A model generated the notes under the pieces. It did no database searches. It was not told where the DNA came from and saw only the letters and a list, made by a program, of their open reading frames with translations. From Alkalibacterium subtropicum (GTDB lineage: Bacteria > Bacillota > Bacilli > Lactobacillales > Carnobacteriaceae_A): a stretch of DNA of 64,000 nt. The translations under genes and the position numbers were made by a program. The first letter of the stretch is position 1. Every line of letters begins with the position of its first letter. The stretch lies in contig NZ_FOLT01000003.1 of assembly GCF_900112455.1 (NCBI RefSeq), positions 283,664-347,663 of the forward strand, given 5' to 3'. Of the stretch, positions 17,530-26,854 are shown in pieces.

Positions 17530-17544
17530 CGCCTGAAGCATTCA

Positions 17545-18408
17545 TTATGCTGTAATTAGAGTAACACGGATGCCATTCGGATCGACTACTGTCACAAAGT
17601 TCTCTCCTGAATCTTTGATCGAGATCTCCTCAGCATTAAAATGCTCTTTCGTTTTCTCTAATTCAACTGCACTGCTGAGTGCTAAAGTGAATCGAGTAAG
17701 TCCGATATCATACTGTTCTCTCTCAGGGATATTTACGCCCAGCCAGGTATTCAGTCCTAAGTGGTGATGATAGTCTGCAGCAGCAATAAATCGGGCCTGG
17801 CTGCCGAATTCATATTTCAGCTGCATGCCTAAACCGTCAATATAGAAGGCCTGAGATTTTTTCAAATCACTTACAGATAAATGAACATGTCCGATTTTCG
17901 TTCCTTCAGGCATTTTATCGACCAATTCTTCAGTCCGGCTGGCAAGGACCCCCTCTGCATCCATCTGTTCTGTCACACCTCTGATCGTCCCGTCTTCTTC
18001 TATGTCCCAGGCAGTCTGCGGCTTGTCCCTGTAAATCTCGATGCCGTTTCCTTCAGGATCAGTCAGATATATCGCTTCACTATAACCGTGATCCGAAGCC
18101 CCTTCGACAGGGACTTCCTTTTTCAGGAGGCCGAACAGGACATTACCGAGATCTCTGCGTGTCGGAACGAGAAAGGCTGTGTGAAACAGTCCCGCTTTTC
18201 TCATCGGTGACGCCTTTGTGTCTGTTTTGATCAAATTGATCAAAACTTGCTTCCCGTTTTCCGTTCCAAGCGCAGTTTGGTTCGCTGACTGTTCGAGGAT
18301 AGATAATCCAATTTTATCTTTATAGTACGTCGTCATCTTTTCAAGGTCTTCGACATTCAAGTCAACAGAATGTATACTTAAGTTTTTGTCTATAGCAAAG
18401 TTCGTCAT
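17545..18408 (-). CDS. catE: Catechol 2,3-dioxygenase-like VOC protein
   Basis: The 287-residue protein is made of two VOC modules (about 10-135 and 165-285), as in Firmicute CatE. Candidate metal ligands are His13 in SIHSVDLNV, the HVHLSVSDL histidine near 175 and the acidic residue in the GNGIEIYRD strand. CatE proteins open aromatic diols with ferrous iron and are often induced with quinone-detoxification genes; whether catechol is the substrate here is not shown by the sequence. It lies just downstream of the carotenoid cluster on the same strand, after a gap of about 45 bases with no terminator seen, so some co-transcription is possible. No MhqR-type partner is present. Confidence 0.8.
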   Translation of the reverse strand: MTNFAIDKNLSIHSVDLNVEDLEKMTTYYKDKIGLSILEQSANQTALGTENGKQVLINLIKTDTKASPMRKAGLFHTAFLVPTRRDLGNVLFGLLKKEVPVEGASDHGYSEAIYLTDPEGNGIEIYRDKPQTAWDIEEDGTIRGVTEQMDAEGVLASRTEELVDKMPEGTKIGHVHLSVSDLKKSQAFYIDGLGMQLKYEFGSQARFIAAADYHHHLGLNTWLGVNIPEREQYDIGLTRFTLALSSAVELEKTKEHFNAEEISIKDSGENFVTVVDPNGIRVTLITA

Positions 18409-18454
18409 TCAATCGTCTCCTTTTATTTATTACAAAACTAGTATATCACTTTGC

Positions 18455-18940
18455 TTACTTTTTGTCAGTATAAGTCTGTCTTTTCTTTTCTATACGGGTC
18501 AGTCTGATCCGGTTATAACGCTGGATCATGATAAAGGGGACATTGACGAGTAGAGCGTACACGATCATTACCCAACCGGCCCATACTGGATTCCACAAAA
18601 AGAAAAAAGGGGCCGGAACTATCAGCAGCCAGTGTGTCAGCTCCGCCCGCTTTGTTTCCTTAATAAATACCCTGATCGTATATATATCATTATTCTGCAA
18701 TTCTTTTTTCTTATACCCTGCATGGAACAACGAGGCACCATCCGGTAACTTGTCTTTCCATTTATGGACCTTAACTTTATCCTTCCAGAACTTTCCATTT
18801 TTCTCAAAAGAACGCTCTTTAAACAGTTCATACAGCAAGTGACTACCCGATAAGAACCGGTCGGGTAATTTTATCAGTCCGAGCGAGATAGTTAAATGTA
18901 AAAACAGCCACACACCTAAATCCAATAAGAATAACCTCAT
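18455..18940 (-). CDS. crtO: Glycosyl-4,4'-diaponeurosporenoate acyltransferase
   Basis: The 161-residue membrane protein has an N-terminal hydrophobic helix and two C-terminal helices. The CrtO-family core HKWKDKLPDGASLF lies near residues 59-72. In staphyloxanthin synthesis this enzyme adds a fatty acyl chain to the C6 hydroxyl of the glucose on the carotenoid. It is the last gene of the crt cluster, 13 bases after crtQ, with AAGGAG eight bases before the ATG. Its presence argues that the final pigment is an acylated carotenoid glucoside. Confidence 0.85.
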   Translation of the reverse strand: MRLFLLDLGVWLFLHLTISLGLIKLPDRFLSGSHLLYELFKERSFEKNGKFWKDKVKVHKWKDKLPDGASLFHAGYKKKELQNNDIYTIRVFIKETKRAELTHWLLIVPAPFFFLWNPVWAGWVMIVYALLVNVPFIMIQRYNRIRLTRIEKKRQTYTDKK

Positions 18941-18953
18941 CAGTTATGCTCCT

Positions 18954-20066
18954 TCACGACTTGTATTCGCGTCCTCGCCATTTTACTTTCTTTAAAAGGT
19001 AAACTTGAATAACTGCCCATAGGTAGAGCAGCAGGAAGGCACTTATGTAAATAAACGAGAACAGCATCGTCCACCAGGGGAATCGGCCAACTTTCTTCAT
19101 CAGCCACCTGAACTGCACGGCATGCAAAAGATAACCGACCAGGATAATGAATACATAACTCACATCCGAACGCAAAAGTCCATCAATGAAACCCGTAAGA
19201 AGCAGATACGTACTCGTGACCCATAACATGATCGAGAGCATCACCATGGGATGAGTCACTTTAGCGCCGTAGGTAAAACTTTTGGTCCATCCCTGGATCA
19301 GCTGCTGAAGGCCTTCCGGATACATCCTGAAATGGATGCTGTTTTTCCCTCCATAAACAGTAACGGGGTAATCTTCTTTCTGGTATAGATCAGCCATTGC
19401 AAGGCCGTCCATATGTGTATATAGCGTGGCCTCATGACCACCTAATTTAAAGTACTCGTCTGCCTTAACAAAGAGGAAGGGGCCGAATGCTCCTCTTTCA
19501 GGGATCCGTTTGTTAAAAAAAGTATAGCGATTCAAACCTGCCAGTACGATGATATTGGGCACGATGGACAAGGTTTCATAAAATGACTGGATCACATGGT
19601 AGGGCTGAATGGATAAAAGGCCCGTATCTCCATTTCTTTTAAACTGCGCTAGGATATCCTTGAACGCATGCTTGTGTGCACATTGCGTGTCCGAATCCAT
19701 AAATGCCAAATAGTCGCCCTTGGCGTGCTGCGCTCCCAGCCAGCATGCTGACGACTTGCCCGCCACGGAATATTCTGACTCTCTGGTCGACAGTACAACT
19801 GCATCATATTCTTCAGCTATTTCAACAGTCCTGTCTTCTGATTCATCATCTACCACGATGATTTCTTTGATGTCAAGAGACTGACCATTTAAAGAAGCGA
19901 GCAGTTTGGGCAAGGATGTTTCTTCATCTCTTGCAGGAATAATGACCGATACGGAAGCTGGAAGGCCTCCACCTTTAGCCTGCTTGATCAGCGGCAGTTT
20001 CCACAAAAAGAAAAAGCCGCTCAAAAAAGCAATAAGAAATAGAAGTAACTGTATCATTTGTGCCAT
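18954..20066 (-). CDS. crtQ: 4,4'-diaponeurosporenoate glycosyltransferase (GT2)
   Basis: This 370-residue GT-A glycosyltransferase has an N-terminal membrane helix, the nucleotide-sugar motifs VSVIIPARDEE and IIVVDDESEDRT, the metal-binding DSD in YLAFMDSDTQ (about residue 127) and three C-terminal membrane helices. CrtQ esterifies the carotenoid carboxylate with glucose from UDP-glucose. Position between crtP and crtO supports the assignment over other GT2 enzymes. GAGAGGAAGG precedes the start. Confidence 0.87.
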   Translation of the reverse strand: MAQMIQLLLFLIAFLSGFFFLWKLPLIKQAKGGGLPASVSVIIPARDEETSLPKLLASLNGQSLDIKEIIVVDDESEDRTVEIAEEYDAVVLSTRESEYSVAGKSSACWLGAQHAKGDYLAFMDSDTQCAHKHAFKDILAQFKRNGDTGLLSIQPYHVIQSFYETLSIVPNIIVLAGLNRYTFFNKRIPERGAFGPFLFVKADEYFKLGGHEATLYTHMDGLAMADLYQKEDYPVTVYGGKNSIHFRMYPEGLQQLIQGWTKSFTYGAKVTHPMVMLSIMLWVTSTYLLLTGFIDGLLRSDVSYVFIILVGYLLHAVQFRWLMKKVGRFPWWTMLFSFIYISAFLLLYLWAVIQVYLLKKVKWRGREYKS

Positions 20067-20103
20067 CTGATATCCTTCCTCTCACTTTATTGAACGTGCT
20101 TTT

Positions 20104-21606
20104 TTATCTTTTACTGTCTCTATCTTCTTTTTCGATGATATCACTCACCTGCTGACCGCTGAGAGTCACCATTGGCATGCCGCCGCCCGGGTTGACTGAA
20201 CCACCAGCAAAATACAAATTATTGAATAACTGACTCTTTTTGGGAAATTTGAATCCTTTATTCTTTTTGCGATCTGAAACGACACCGTAAATAGCCCCGC
20301 GATTGGAATAATAGTGCTGCTCGATATCGTGAGGGGTCCATTGATCCTCAAATACGATATGCTTTCTGAGATCCGTCAACCCCATATGTTCCAGTTTGAT
20401 CAGGACACGCTCTCTCAACCGGGCATAGTCTTCCTCGGTGAACGGAACGTCTTGAATATAAGGGATATGAGGAAGTATCTTTATATTTTCATGACCGGGC
20501 AATGACTGGTCTGGATCTGTTTTGTTGCTGTTCACAAGGTAGATGGTCGGGTCTTTCGGTAAGCCGTGTTTGTCAAAGACCGTTTCATAGTTCTTTTCTG
20601 AGTCAGCTGAAAAGAAAAAGTTGTGATGTGCAAGCTGCGGATACTCTCTGTCTACACCCAGATGCAGGACGATTCCTGAGGCAGCGGGCTCAAATTTTTC
20701 CTCAAGCTTAGTGATCTTGGCTTTATCCACGTGAAGGAGCCGGTCGTAGGCAGGAATCACTTCCATATTTGAAACCACACGGTCTGCCTGTACCGTTTCG
20801 CCTGTCGCCAGCTGAATGCCATAGACATTCTTATCGGCATCCACTAAGATTTCGCTTACTTCTGTTTCTGTATGGAGCGCGACACCGATTTCTTCAGCCA
20901 GTCTCACCAGACCTTCTCCCAGCTTATGCATGCCGCCGTCCACATACCATAGCCCAAAGTCATATTGCACATATGGCAGGACGTTCAGGATCGCAGGTGC
21001 ATTGTCTGCAGAAGACCCGACATATTTGATAAAGTATTTTAGCATGTCGCTTAAGTACGGATTAGAAATGCGTTTTTCGATGCCCTGAGACATAGTATGG
21101 AAATAATCAAAATCTTTCAGTGCGCTGAGGTAGCCGTGATGATCGAGTACTTCTTTCATCGTATCCAGGCCTTTACCGAAGTAGCCAGCTTCAGTCTTTT
21201 CATATAATCCTTTCGTGTAATCAAGGTAATCTTTGAATTCATCGATATCCTTTTCAGACAGTTCCTCATTCTTTTGAAGCATGGCTTCTGTTGAATTGTA
21301 AAGATCCAGAACAGTCCCGTCCATAAAAAAGGATCGCCATTCGTGATCCAGCTGCCTGATCGATACGTAATCTTCCATGAGCTTGCTGCTCTGTTCAAAC
21401 AGTTTCCTGAAGATATGCGGCATAGTCAGTATGGACGGTCCCAGATCAAAGCCGAATCCCTCAGCCTCCAGACGATTCAGTTTCCCTCCGAGATGCTTGT
21501 TTTTCTCATACAAGGCCACGCGATATCCTTTTTGAGCTAAAGAAATGGCGGCGGATAAACCTCCTAACCCGCCACCGACCACTACAACATCTACTGATTT
21601 TGTCAT
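20104..21606 (-). CDS. crtP: 4,4'-diaponeurosporene oxygenase (CrtN-like amine oxidase fold)
   Basis: The flavoprotein has an N-terminal dinucleotide-binding motif [20 protein letters not shown] and the C-terminal carotenoid-desaturase signature [17 protein letters not shown]. Segments such as [22 protein letters not shown] and LPHIPYIQD agree with staphylococcal CrtP far better than with CrtN. It oxidises a terminal methyl group of diaponeurosporene towards the aldehyde or acid. The start is set at the ATG at 21606 ([13 protein letters not shown], 500 residues) with GTGGAG upstream; an in-frame GTG 15 bases earlier overlaps that RBS. Because no separate crtN is present in the window, a dual desaturase/oxidase role cannot be excluded. 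Confidence 0.85.
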   Translation of the reverse strand: MTKSVDVVVVGGGLGGLSAAISLAQKGYRVALYEKNKHLGGKLNRLEAEGFGFDLGPSILTMPHIFRKLFEQSSKLMEDYVSIRQLDHEWRSFFMDGTVLDLYNSTEAMLQKNEELSEKDIDEFKDYLDYTKGLYEKTEAGYFGKGLDTMKEVLDHHGYLSALKDFDYFHTMSQGIEKRISNPYLSDMLKYFIKYVGSSADNAPAILNVLPYVQYDFGLWYVDGGMHKLGEGLVRLAEEIGVALHTETEVSEILVDADKNVYGIQLATGETVQADRVVSNMEVIPAYDRLLHVDKAKITKLEEKFEPAASGIVLHLGVDREYPQLAHHNFFFSADSEKNYETVFDKHGLPKDPTIYLVNSNKTDPDQSLPGHENIKILPHIPYIQDVPFTEEDYARLRERVLIKLEHMGLTDLRKHIVFEDQWTPHDIEQHYYSNRGAIYGVVSDRKKNKGFKFPKKSQLFNNLYFAGGSVNPGGGMPMVTLSGQQVSDIIEKEDRDSKR

Positions 21607-21680
21607 CACTAACCACTCCACTTCATTTCGGATAACGATTTATCCTCATATTTTATTATGTTTCACTTCGTTAGTCTCGT

Positions 21681-22556
21681 TCACAGACTGTTTTTCACTT
21701 CATTGTAAAAGACGACTTTTTTTGCAGCAGACGTTTTGTTTCTCACTGAGAAACAGTCATAATCATTCTCTCTCACAGCATCAAGGATGCCGCCGTATAC
21801 TTTTGCTGACAAGGCCACTTGAAGCTGACTGTCTTTGTCAAAATACTTCAGAGACTGTTCAAATTTTTCGTAAAGTTGTTCTGCACGATGCGCAATGGTC
21901 TCCCAAACGGCAATAAACGAGGAGTTAATGATCTGAGCGGCGAGTTCGGCTTCGCTGTAATTTTCTTCATCCATCAATTCTTTCGGCAGATATATCCGAT
22001 TGCTTTTCTGATAATCTTCCCCGATATCTCTCAGTATATTAGTCAACTGCATCGCCACACCCAGAGCGATCGCATCTTCCTCCAGATCTTTGTGATTTTC
22101 GGAAGCGATAACCGGCAAAAGCATGAGTCCAACGGATCCGGCAACATAATAACTGTATTCCTCCAGATCGTCCATCGTCAGCGGCTGTTTGAAATGATAA
22201 TCCATGGCTTGTCCATTAAGCTGATCATAAAAAGGCTCAATAGACATGTCATAACGTTCAAAAACATCTCTCAATGCCTGCCACACCGGATGATCCGGTT
22301 CATGTCCCTCTTCAAAACGATTCAGTTCGTTAGTCAAGAAAGTCAAGGCATCACCCTGGGCTTCCTTAGTCTCCGCTTCATCGATGCTGTCATCTGCCAG
22401 TCGACAAAAAGCATAGATCGCATACACAGCATTGGCCTTTTCTTTTGGAAGTTTGGAAAAGGCAAAATAAAAACTTTTAGAATGTTTCTTTATAATCTCC
22501 TCGCAATACGCATAGGCGACCGTTCTGTCAGAGGCTGTTCTACTTTTTTTATTCAT
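21681..22556 (-). CDS. crtM: Dehydrosqualene (4,4'-diapophytoene) synthase
   Basis: The 291-residue squalene/phytoene-synthase-fold protein carries both aspartate-rich motifs, DDSID (55-59) and DIGED (177-181), that bind magnesium and the diphosphates. It condenses two farnesyl diphosphates head-to-head to C30 dehydrosqualene. It is the first gene of the crt cluster in transcription order, with GAGGAGG before the ATG, and is followed by crtP after ~75 bases. The C30 rather than C40 product is inferred from the crtPQO partners. Confidence 0.93.
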   Translation of the reverse strand: MNKKSRTASDRTVAYAYCEEIIKKHSKSFYFAFSKLPKEKANAVYAIYAFCRLADDSIDEAETKEAQGDALTFLTNELNRFEEGHEPDHPVWQALRDVFERYDMSIEPFYDQLNGQAMDYHFKQPLTMDDLEEYSYYVAGSVGLMLLPVIASENHKDLEEDAIALGVAMQLTNILRDIGEDYQKSNRIYLPKELMDEENYSEAELAAQIINSSFIAVWETIAHRAEQLYEKFEQSLKYFDKDSQLQVALSAKVYGGILDAVRENDYDCFSVRNKTSAAKKVVFYNEVKNSL

Positions 22557-22700
22557 GATTTTCCTCCTCTATTTTTTGAGGGGGTTATGAGATATTATTT
22601 CTTATTCTACATAACAGTTTTCCTTGAATCTTTATAATAGCTTACCATATAAATACTATTAATTAGAAATAATAAAGTCGTCCTTCACAGTATTTTCAAA

Positions 22701-22792
22701 CTTTGAGCAATCGGTTGCCATCCCACTCCTCAGTGAGGCTATGCTCTTTCATTGGACGTACTCAGTGGCTGTTTGATTTCACTCCGGCCAAT
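22701..22792. repeat. Lone degenerate copy of the 51-bp array unit
   Basis: CATTGGACGTACTCAG (22750-22765), then exactly 21 bases, then GCCAAT reproduces the reverse-complement unit of the 6186-7150 array with the same internal spacing. TTGAGCAAT just upstream (22703-22711) is a further fragment. The copy lies in a ~475-base gene-free gap between crtM and the next gene; the rest of that gap holds no convincing ORF. Confidence 0.65.
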
Positions 22793-22993
22793 ACACCTTT
22801 ATAAGAACGGAACGACTCTGGCAGGCCCAAATACAGACCTTTTGTACCTGTGCATGAAAGAAACCATCTAAATTGCTGCACTCACTCCTGATCTGCCCAA
22901 TGGAGTAAACGCAGCGGCTTAGATGAACTCTATTAAAAGAAATCAAATCAGTATCGTTGGGGCTGCAAAAATCGACGCACAATATAAAGGAAA

Positions 22994-23019
22994 AAGCTAC
23001 TCTGGAAGGAGAGTAGCTT
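22994..23019 (-). terminator. Terminator of the small HhH-like gene
   Basis: AAGCTACTCT pairs with AGAGTAGCTT around six bases, followed by TTTTTCC on the minus strand. Confidence 0.8.
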
Positions 23020-23031
23020 CTAGCTTAGTCC

Positions 23032-23256
23032 TTATAAAAGTGTCGCGTCAAGATAACCCAGTTTTCGTGCTTCTATAATACGTTTCTGATCTTCTTCTGA
23101 AATATCGAGTAAGGATGGATCGTCTAAAACCTTCTGATACCCGTGTTCATTGACACCTTCCATGATGACCTTTTTATCAATACCGGTTACGATCGCCAGT
23201 ATCTCTGCCGGATGCTTATCTTTTGCATGTTCATCTGATACTTCTGTGAATAACAT
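23032..23256 (-). CDS. Small conserved-looking protein, possible helical DNA-binding fold
   Basis: The ATG at 23256 is preferred because AAAGGAGAA lies seven bases before it; the open frame continues upstream without an RBS. The 74-residue soluble protein is mostly helical and acidic. The segment from HPAEILAIVTG to ISEEDQKRIIEA loosely resembles the N-terminal helix-hairpin-helix part of RadC/UPF0758 proteins, but the catalytic half is absent. It is monocistronic, with its own terminator. I do not recognise the family with confidence. Confidence 0.6.
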   Translation of the reverse strand: MLFTEVSDEHAKDKHPAEILAIVTGIDKKVIMEGVNEHGYQKVLDDPSLLDISEEDQKRIIEARKLGYLDATLL

Positions 23257-23310
23257 GACGCATTCTCCTTTCTCCTGCTTCCACCTATTTCCATTTTCAG
23301 TATAGCATAA

Positions 23311-23326
23311 ATGAAAGCGCTTGAAC
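23311..23326. promoter_or_regulatory. cre-like palindrome at a promoter
   Basis: TGAAAGCGCTTGAA, with the palindromic core AAGCGCTT, resembles a CcpA site but lacks the final CA. It sits just upstream of a minus-strand TATACT serving the small gene at 23256, where binding would repress. Confidence 0.35.
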
Positions 23327-23362
23327 AGAATAACCCGTCCCATCTGCTTGCATGTTTAAAAC

Positions 23363-23392
23363 AAAAAAAGACTGGATATCCAGTCTTTTTTT
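23363..23392. terminator. Terminator of the MFS gene
   Basis: A self-complementary AAAAAAAGACTGGAT/ATCCAGTCTTTTTTT hairpin, 37 bases past the MFS stop, can work in either direction. Confidence 0.8.
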
Positions 23393-23429
23393 GCTGACAT
23401 ACATAATTATTAATAAAGGATTTATATTC

Positions 23430-24623
23430 TTAATAGGCTGTTTTCGGTGGTCTGACGAACAGCGTCAGCAGCAGCCCTCCCACAGAAAGGATACTGGCGA
23501 TCAGAAAAGCGTGCGTATCCTGATCCGTAAGTCCCAGTAAAAAGGGGCCTGCCAGAGATGCCACGCCGTACGCCTGATAAATCAGGCCGTAATTCGAACC
23601 AAAATAATATGATCCAAAGTAATCACTAGTAATTGCCGGAAAGGTTGCAAGAAAGCCTCCGAAACTGCTGACGATCAGGACCAGGACGAAGAAATACAGG
23701 AAAGCCTGATTTGTCCACAGACTTAAAATCAGCATGGATAAGGCTGTAATGATAAACAGCAGGCTGAATACCCGGAGACGTCCGAAAATATCCGATAATG
23801 CCCCCCACCCGATTCGGCCGACCGCATTGGCGACTGCCGCCACGGCAATCGAATACCCGGCGATCTGTGGAGACAGTCCAACAACTTCGCGGGCGATATC
23901 CTGTGCCAAACCAATCACTACCAGACCACTCAAACTACCGATAAAGTAAATGATCCACAAGAGATAAAAGGACCTGGTCTTCAGCATCTGTCTAGGCTGA
24001 AAATCGTTTTCGTTGACCAGAACGTGCTGGCTGCTGTCTGTTTTTTTGGGTACCTTCAGCATTTGGGCACCAGTCAGACCGACGACCGCATAAACCAGCC
24101 CTTGAACCAGAAACGTTTGAGAAACGCCGATTTCCTGGATCAAAAAACTGAGCACAAAGTTAAAAACAAAGCCGCCAAGTCCAAAGGCTCCAACGATGAT
24201 CCCGGTAACCATCCCCTTTTTCTTTGGGTACCATTTCAATGATGTCGACAGAGGGCAGACATACACCATTCCGACACCGATACCGCCGAGAACACTGTAC
24301 CCTAAATATAAAACGGGAAGGGTTCGGGCCAGTGAAGCAACGATCAAGCCGACACTAAAAAATATGATGCCTATCGTTCCAACTTTGCGGGGACCGATCT
24401 TGTCCTGCAGTCGCCCTGAGTAAATAGTCACTAAAGCAAAGATAAAGACGATCAGCGAGTAGGCTGTGAAGACTTCTGTCCGGGCCCAGCCGTATGTATC
24501 AACGAGAGGCTGGTTGAATAAGCTCCATGTGTAAATACCGCCTATACAGAGCTGCATCAAAACGCCTCCCAAAAGTACCTGCCACCTTTTCGTTTCTTTC
24601 GTTTCCTTTGATTCTTCTTTCAT
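23430..24623 (-). CDS. OFA-family MFS transporter (oxalate/formate antiporter type)
   Basis: The protein has about twelve hydrophobic segments. The OFA group marker GGIYTWSLFNQPL is in the first helix, and YSGRLQDKIGPRK (motif A) links helices 2 and 3. OFA carriers exchange small carboxylates, and the substrate here is unknown. The ATG at 24623 (397 residues) is chosen because GGGGAG lies six bases ahead of it; upstream in-frame starts would overlap or precede that RBS. It stands alone, with a divergent AEC-family carrier gene on the other side. Confidence 0.85.
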   Translation of the reverse strand: MKEESKETKETKRWQVLLGGVLMQLCIGGIYTWSLFNQPLVDTYGWARTEVFTAYSLIVFIFALVTIYSGRLQDKIGPRKVGTIGIIFFSVGLIVASLARTLPVLYLGYSVLGGIGVGMVYVCPLSTSLKWYPKKKGMVTGIIVGAFGLGGFVFNFVLSFLIQEIGVSQTFLVQGLVYAVVGLTGAQMLKVPKKTDSSQHVLVNENDFQPRQMLKTRSFYLLWIIYFIGSLSGLVVIGLAQDIAREVVGLSPQIAGYSIAVAAVANAVGRIGWGALSDIFGRLRVFSLLFIITALSMLILSLWTNQAFLYFFVLVLIVSSFGGFLATFPAITSDYFGSYYFGSNYGLIYQAYGVASLAGPFLLGLTDQDTHAFLIASILSVGGLLLTLFVRPPKTAY

Positions 24624-24853
24624 CTTCATCTCCCCTTTTTTAAAATAGATTGAAGCAGTTCTGATAAGTAAATAGAAAGTCCTCACTCATAAGAAAGTTT
24701 AAACATAATCGTTTGATATAAATAAATAAATTCTCTGAATTTATGTTTATTGCATCATAAATGATACTATAATATACTTTGATTATCAAACAATTATTTT
24801 GTATCGATTTGAAACATGTTATACTATACTGTGTTTAGAGAGGTGTGAAAAAT

Positions 24854-25765
24854 GTGCTGATCGTCCTGCTTCAATCCCTGCAGTTTCTGCTTGTCATTAT
24901 GGTCGCTTACCTGTTCAAAAAAATCAGGATTTTTAAAGCCACTGATGGTATCGTACTGCAGAAAATCATTTTAAACTTGACCTTGCCGGCAACGATCGTC
25001 GTCGGCTTTAACGCGGTAACTGTTGAGCCTATTTTATTTATAATGATATCTTTAGGTCTGGTTTCCAACCTCGGACTCGTTCTGATCGGCGGGTACGTGT
25101 GGCGAAAAAAAGATGCCCCCAACCAGTCACTGATGATGTTCAGTCAAGCCGGTTACAATATTGGAAACTTTACCATTCCTTTTGTGCAGGGCTTCTTCCC
25201 CGCCGCAATTCCTTATATCGGCAGCTTCGATATGGGTAACGCTTTAATGATTTTTGGCGGCACTCCCATGGTCGTAGATAAAATGACCCAACAGCGTCGA
25301 TCTAATAATCATTTATTCAGGACCTTCCTGAACTTGTTCCGTTCTCCATCCTTTACTACTTACATAATCATGTTTTCACTGGCACTCGTCGGCATCGTGC
25401 TCCCGGAAAATGTACTTTCCATCTTCAGGCTCTTTTCCAGTGGCAATGCCTTTCTCGCCATGTTTATGGTAGGGTTATATTTGGATATACGCATCGATGC
25501 GAACGCGCTGAAGAAGGTCCTGGTTTTACTTTTCACTCGCTATGCTTTAGGTATCGGCTTAGCCCTTGTTTTCTACTTCTTCCTGCCTTTACCAGATATC
25601 GTACGCATGTCCCTTGTTCTTTTGGCTCTGGCGCCGATCGGAACAGTTGCAACGATCAATATCATCGCATATGAATCCGAACGTTCATTAGCCAGTTTCC
25701 TTGCTTCCGCAAGCATCATGGTCTCTCTTGTTCTCATGACACTGGCACTTGTATTTATTCTGTAA
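24854..25765 (+). CDS. AEC-family permease
   Basis: This is a ~303-residue integral membrane protein with about ten helices in two repeats. The characteristic broken-helix motifs NLTLPATIV and AGYNIGNFTIPFV in the first half are typical of auxin-efflux-carrier-family proteins, which export or import small carboxylates such as malate. The AGAGAGG RBS is too close to the first GTG (24845), so the GTG at 24854 is the likelier start. A TATACT -10 lies at 24825-24830. It is divergent from the OFA carrier gene. An IS200-like remnant begins directly after its stop codon. Confidence 0.85.
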   Translation: MLIVLLQSLQFLLVIMVAYLFKKIRIFKATDGIVLQKIILNLTLPATIVVGFNAVTVEPILFIMISLGLVSNLGLVLIGGYVWRKKDAPNQSLMMFSQAGYNIGNFTIPFVQGFFPAAIPYIGSFDMGNALMIFGGTPMVVDKMTQQRRSNNHLFRTFLNLFRSPSFTTYIIMFSLALVGIVLPENVLSIFRLFSSGNAFLAMFMVGLYLDIRIDANALKKVLVLLFTRYALGIGLALVFYFFLPLPDIVRMSLVLLALAPIGTVATINIIAYESERSLASFLASASIMVSLVLMTLALVFIL

Positions 25766-25771
25766 TTTCCC

Positions 25772-25915
25772 GATAAGAATAAGGAGCTTTGGAAAGGTTC
25801 CTTATGGTCACATAGTTATTTTGCCAGTACGGTAGGCAAGGTGTCTAAAGATGACTTCATGCAATTAGTCAATGATGAACTGACAAAGTCCAACAGCGGG
25901 CGTTCGACTGGATGA
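25772..25915 (+). pseudogene. C-terminal fragment of an IS200/IS605-type transposase
   Basis: The frame reads KELWKGSLWSHSYFASTVG, then KVSKDDFMQLVNDEL and a TGA stop. LW-x-SYF-x-STVG-x-VS matches the region just before the catalytic tyrosine in many IS605-type TnpA proteins. There is no start codon, no HUH region and the tyrosine segment is altered, so it is a relic. It begins seven bases after the AEC stop. The identification rests on a short motif. Confidence 0.5.
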
Positions 25916-25966
25916 AACCGGGGTTTCCTTACTAACGTTCCAAATAATTCCCGTTTCATGTTAATA

Positions 25967-26014
25967 AAACATGCGCTCTTCAGCTGGATCGAACCAGGCT
26001 TAGAGCGCATGTTT
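25967..26014. terminator. Hairpin after the ABC ATPase gene
   Basis: AAACATGCGCTCT pairs with AGAGCGCATGTTT; the loop holds a smaller AGC/GCT pair. Weak T-rich tails lie on both sides. It probably ends the minus-strand ABC operon. Confidence 0.6.
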
Positions 26015-26070
26015 ATTTTAATTATTAAACTACCGCAGAATACACGGCCCTTCCCCAGACGATTGACCTG

Positions 26071-26850
26071 TCAATCCAGACTGATCAAATCAAGGATCTC
26101 GTCTTTTGTCTTTAAATAATTCTTATCCATCTCTATGCGGTGAGTATCTGACCGAAACGCCGAATACGTATAATCCATCTCGATTTCCTGCAGGATTCGT
26201 CCCGGCTGCTTTGACATGACGATGACTCGCGTCCCCAAAGCCATGGCTTCATCCACATCATGTGTGATCATCAGCACCGTATTGCCGTTTTCTTTCCATA
26301 CATTTCGGATCAGCCCCTGCATGTTCAAACGAGTCAGGGCATCAAGGGCGCCTAGAGGTTCGTCCATGAGGATCAGTTCCGGTTCATTGGCGAGCACTCT
26401 GGCTAAAGCGACACGCTGCTTCATCCCGCCAGAGAGCTCAAAAATGTTTTTTCCGGCATCTTGAGACAAGCCGATCTGCTCTAATATGTGTTCTGTTTTT
26501 TCCTGTATCACTTCTCGTTCCACCCCTCTGATCCTGGGACCAAAGGTTATATTTTGTTCAACCGTCAACCAGGGATAAAGCGTCGGGGACTGGAACACGA
26601 CAGCTTTGTGCCAGTCCGGTCCCTCGATCGGCCGGTCCTGAAAGACCGCTTCTCCTTTTGTCGGAAACTGATAGCCGGCGATGATTTTGAGCAGCGTACT
26701 TTTTCCGCAGCCTGAGGGGCCGAGAACACAGATGAACTCCCCCTTATTCACTTTTAAATCGATATTTTCCAGTGCCGTCGTCTGCTGTGAACCTTCACCA
26801 AAAATCATGGATACATTCTTCAGATTTATAAGCTGCTGTTTTTCATCCAT
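26071..26850 (-). CDS. ABC transporter ATP-binding protein, taurine/sulfonate/nitrate type
   Basis: The 259-residue ATPase has Walker A GPSGCGKST, Q-loop VVFQSPTLYPW, signature LSGGMKQRVALARVLA, Walker B LILMDEP, the D-loop LGALDALT and the switch His in MITHDVDEA, so it is complete. It belongs to the TauB/SsuB/NrtD subgroup. The start is the ATG at 26850, with GGGAAGG nine bases upstream; it lies four bases after the stop of the binding-protein gene. Longer in-frame extensions would run into that gene. Confidence 0.9.
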   Translation of the reverse strand: MDEKQQLINLKNVSMIFGEGSQQTTALENIDLKVNKGEFICVLGPSGCGKSTLLKIIAGYQFPTKGEAVFQDRPIEGPDWHKAVVFQSPTLYPWLTVEQNITFGPRIRGVEREVIQEKTEHILEQIGLSQDAGKNIFELSGGMKQRVALARVLANEPELILMDEPLGALDALTRLNMQGLIRNVWKENGNTVLMITHDVDEAMALGTRVIVMSKQPGRILQEIEMDYTYSAFRSDTHRIEMDKNYLKTKDEILDLISLD

Positions 26851-26854
26851 ATGT

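Noticed and set aside
21819..22637. A 272-residue plus-strand open frame
   Set aside because: It is the antisense shadow of crtM, whose aspartate-rich motifs leave no doubt about the coding strand.
22557..23031. A crtN remnant upstream of crtM
   Set aside because: None of the open frames there (for example 22779-22982, minus) contains desaturase motifs. The region fits a decayed repeat better.
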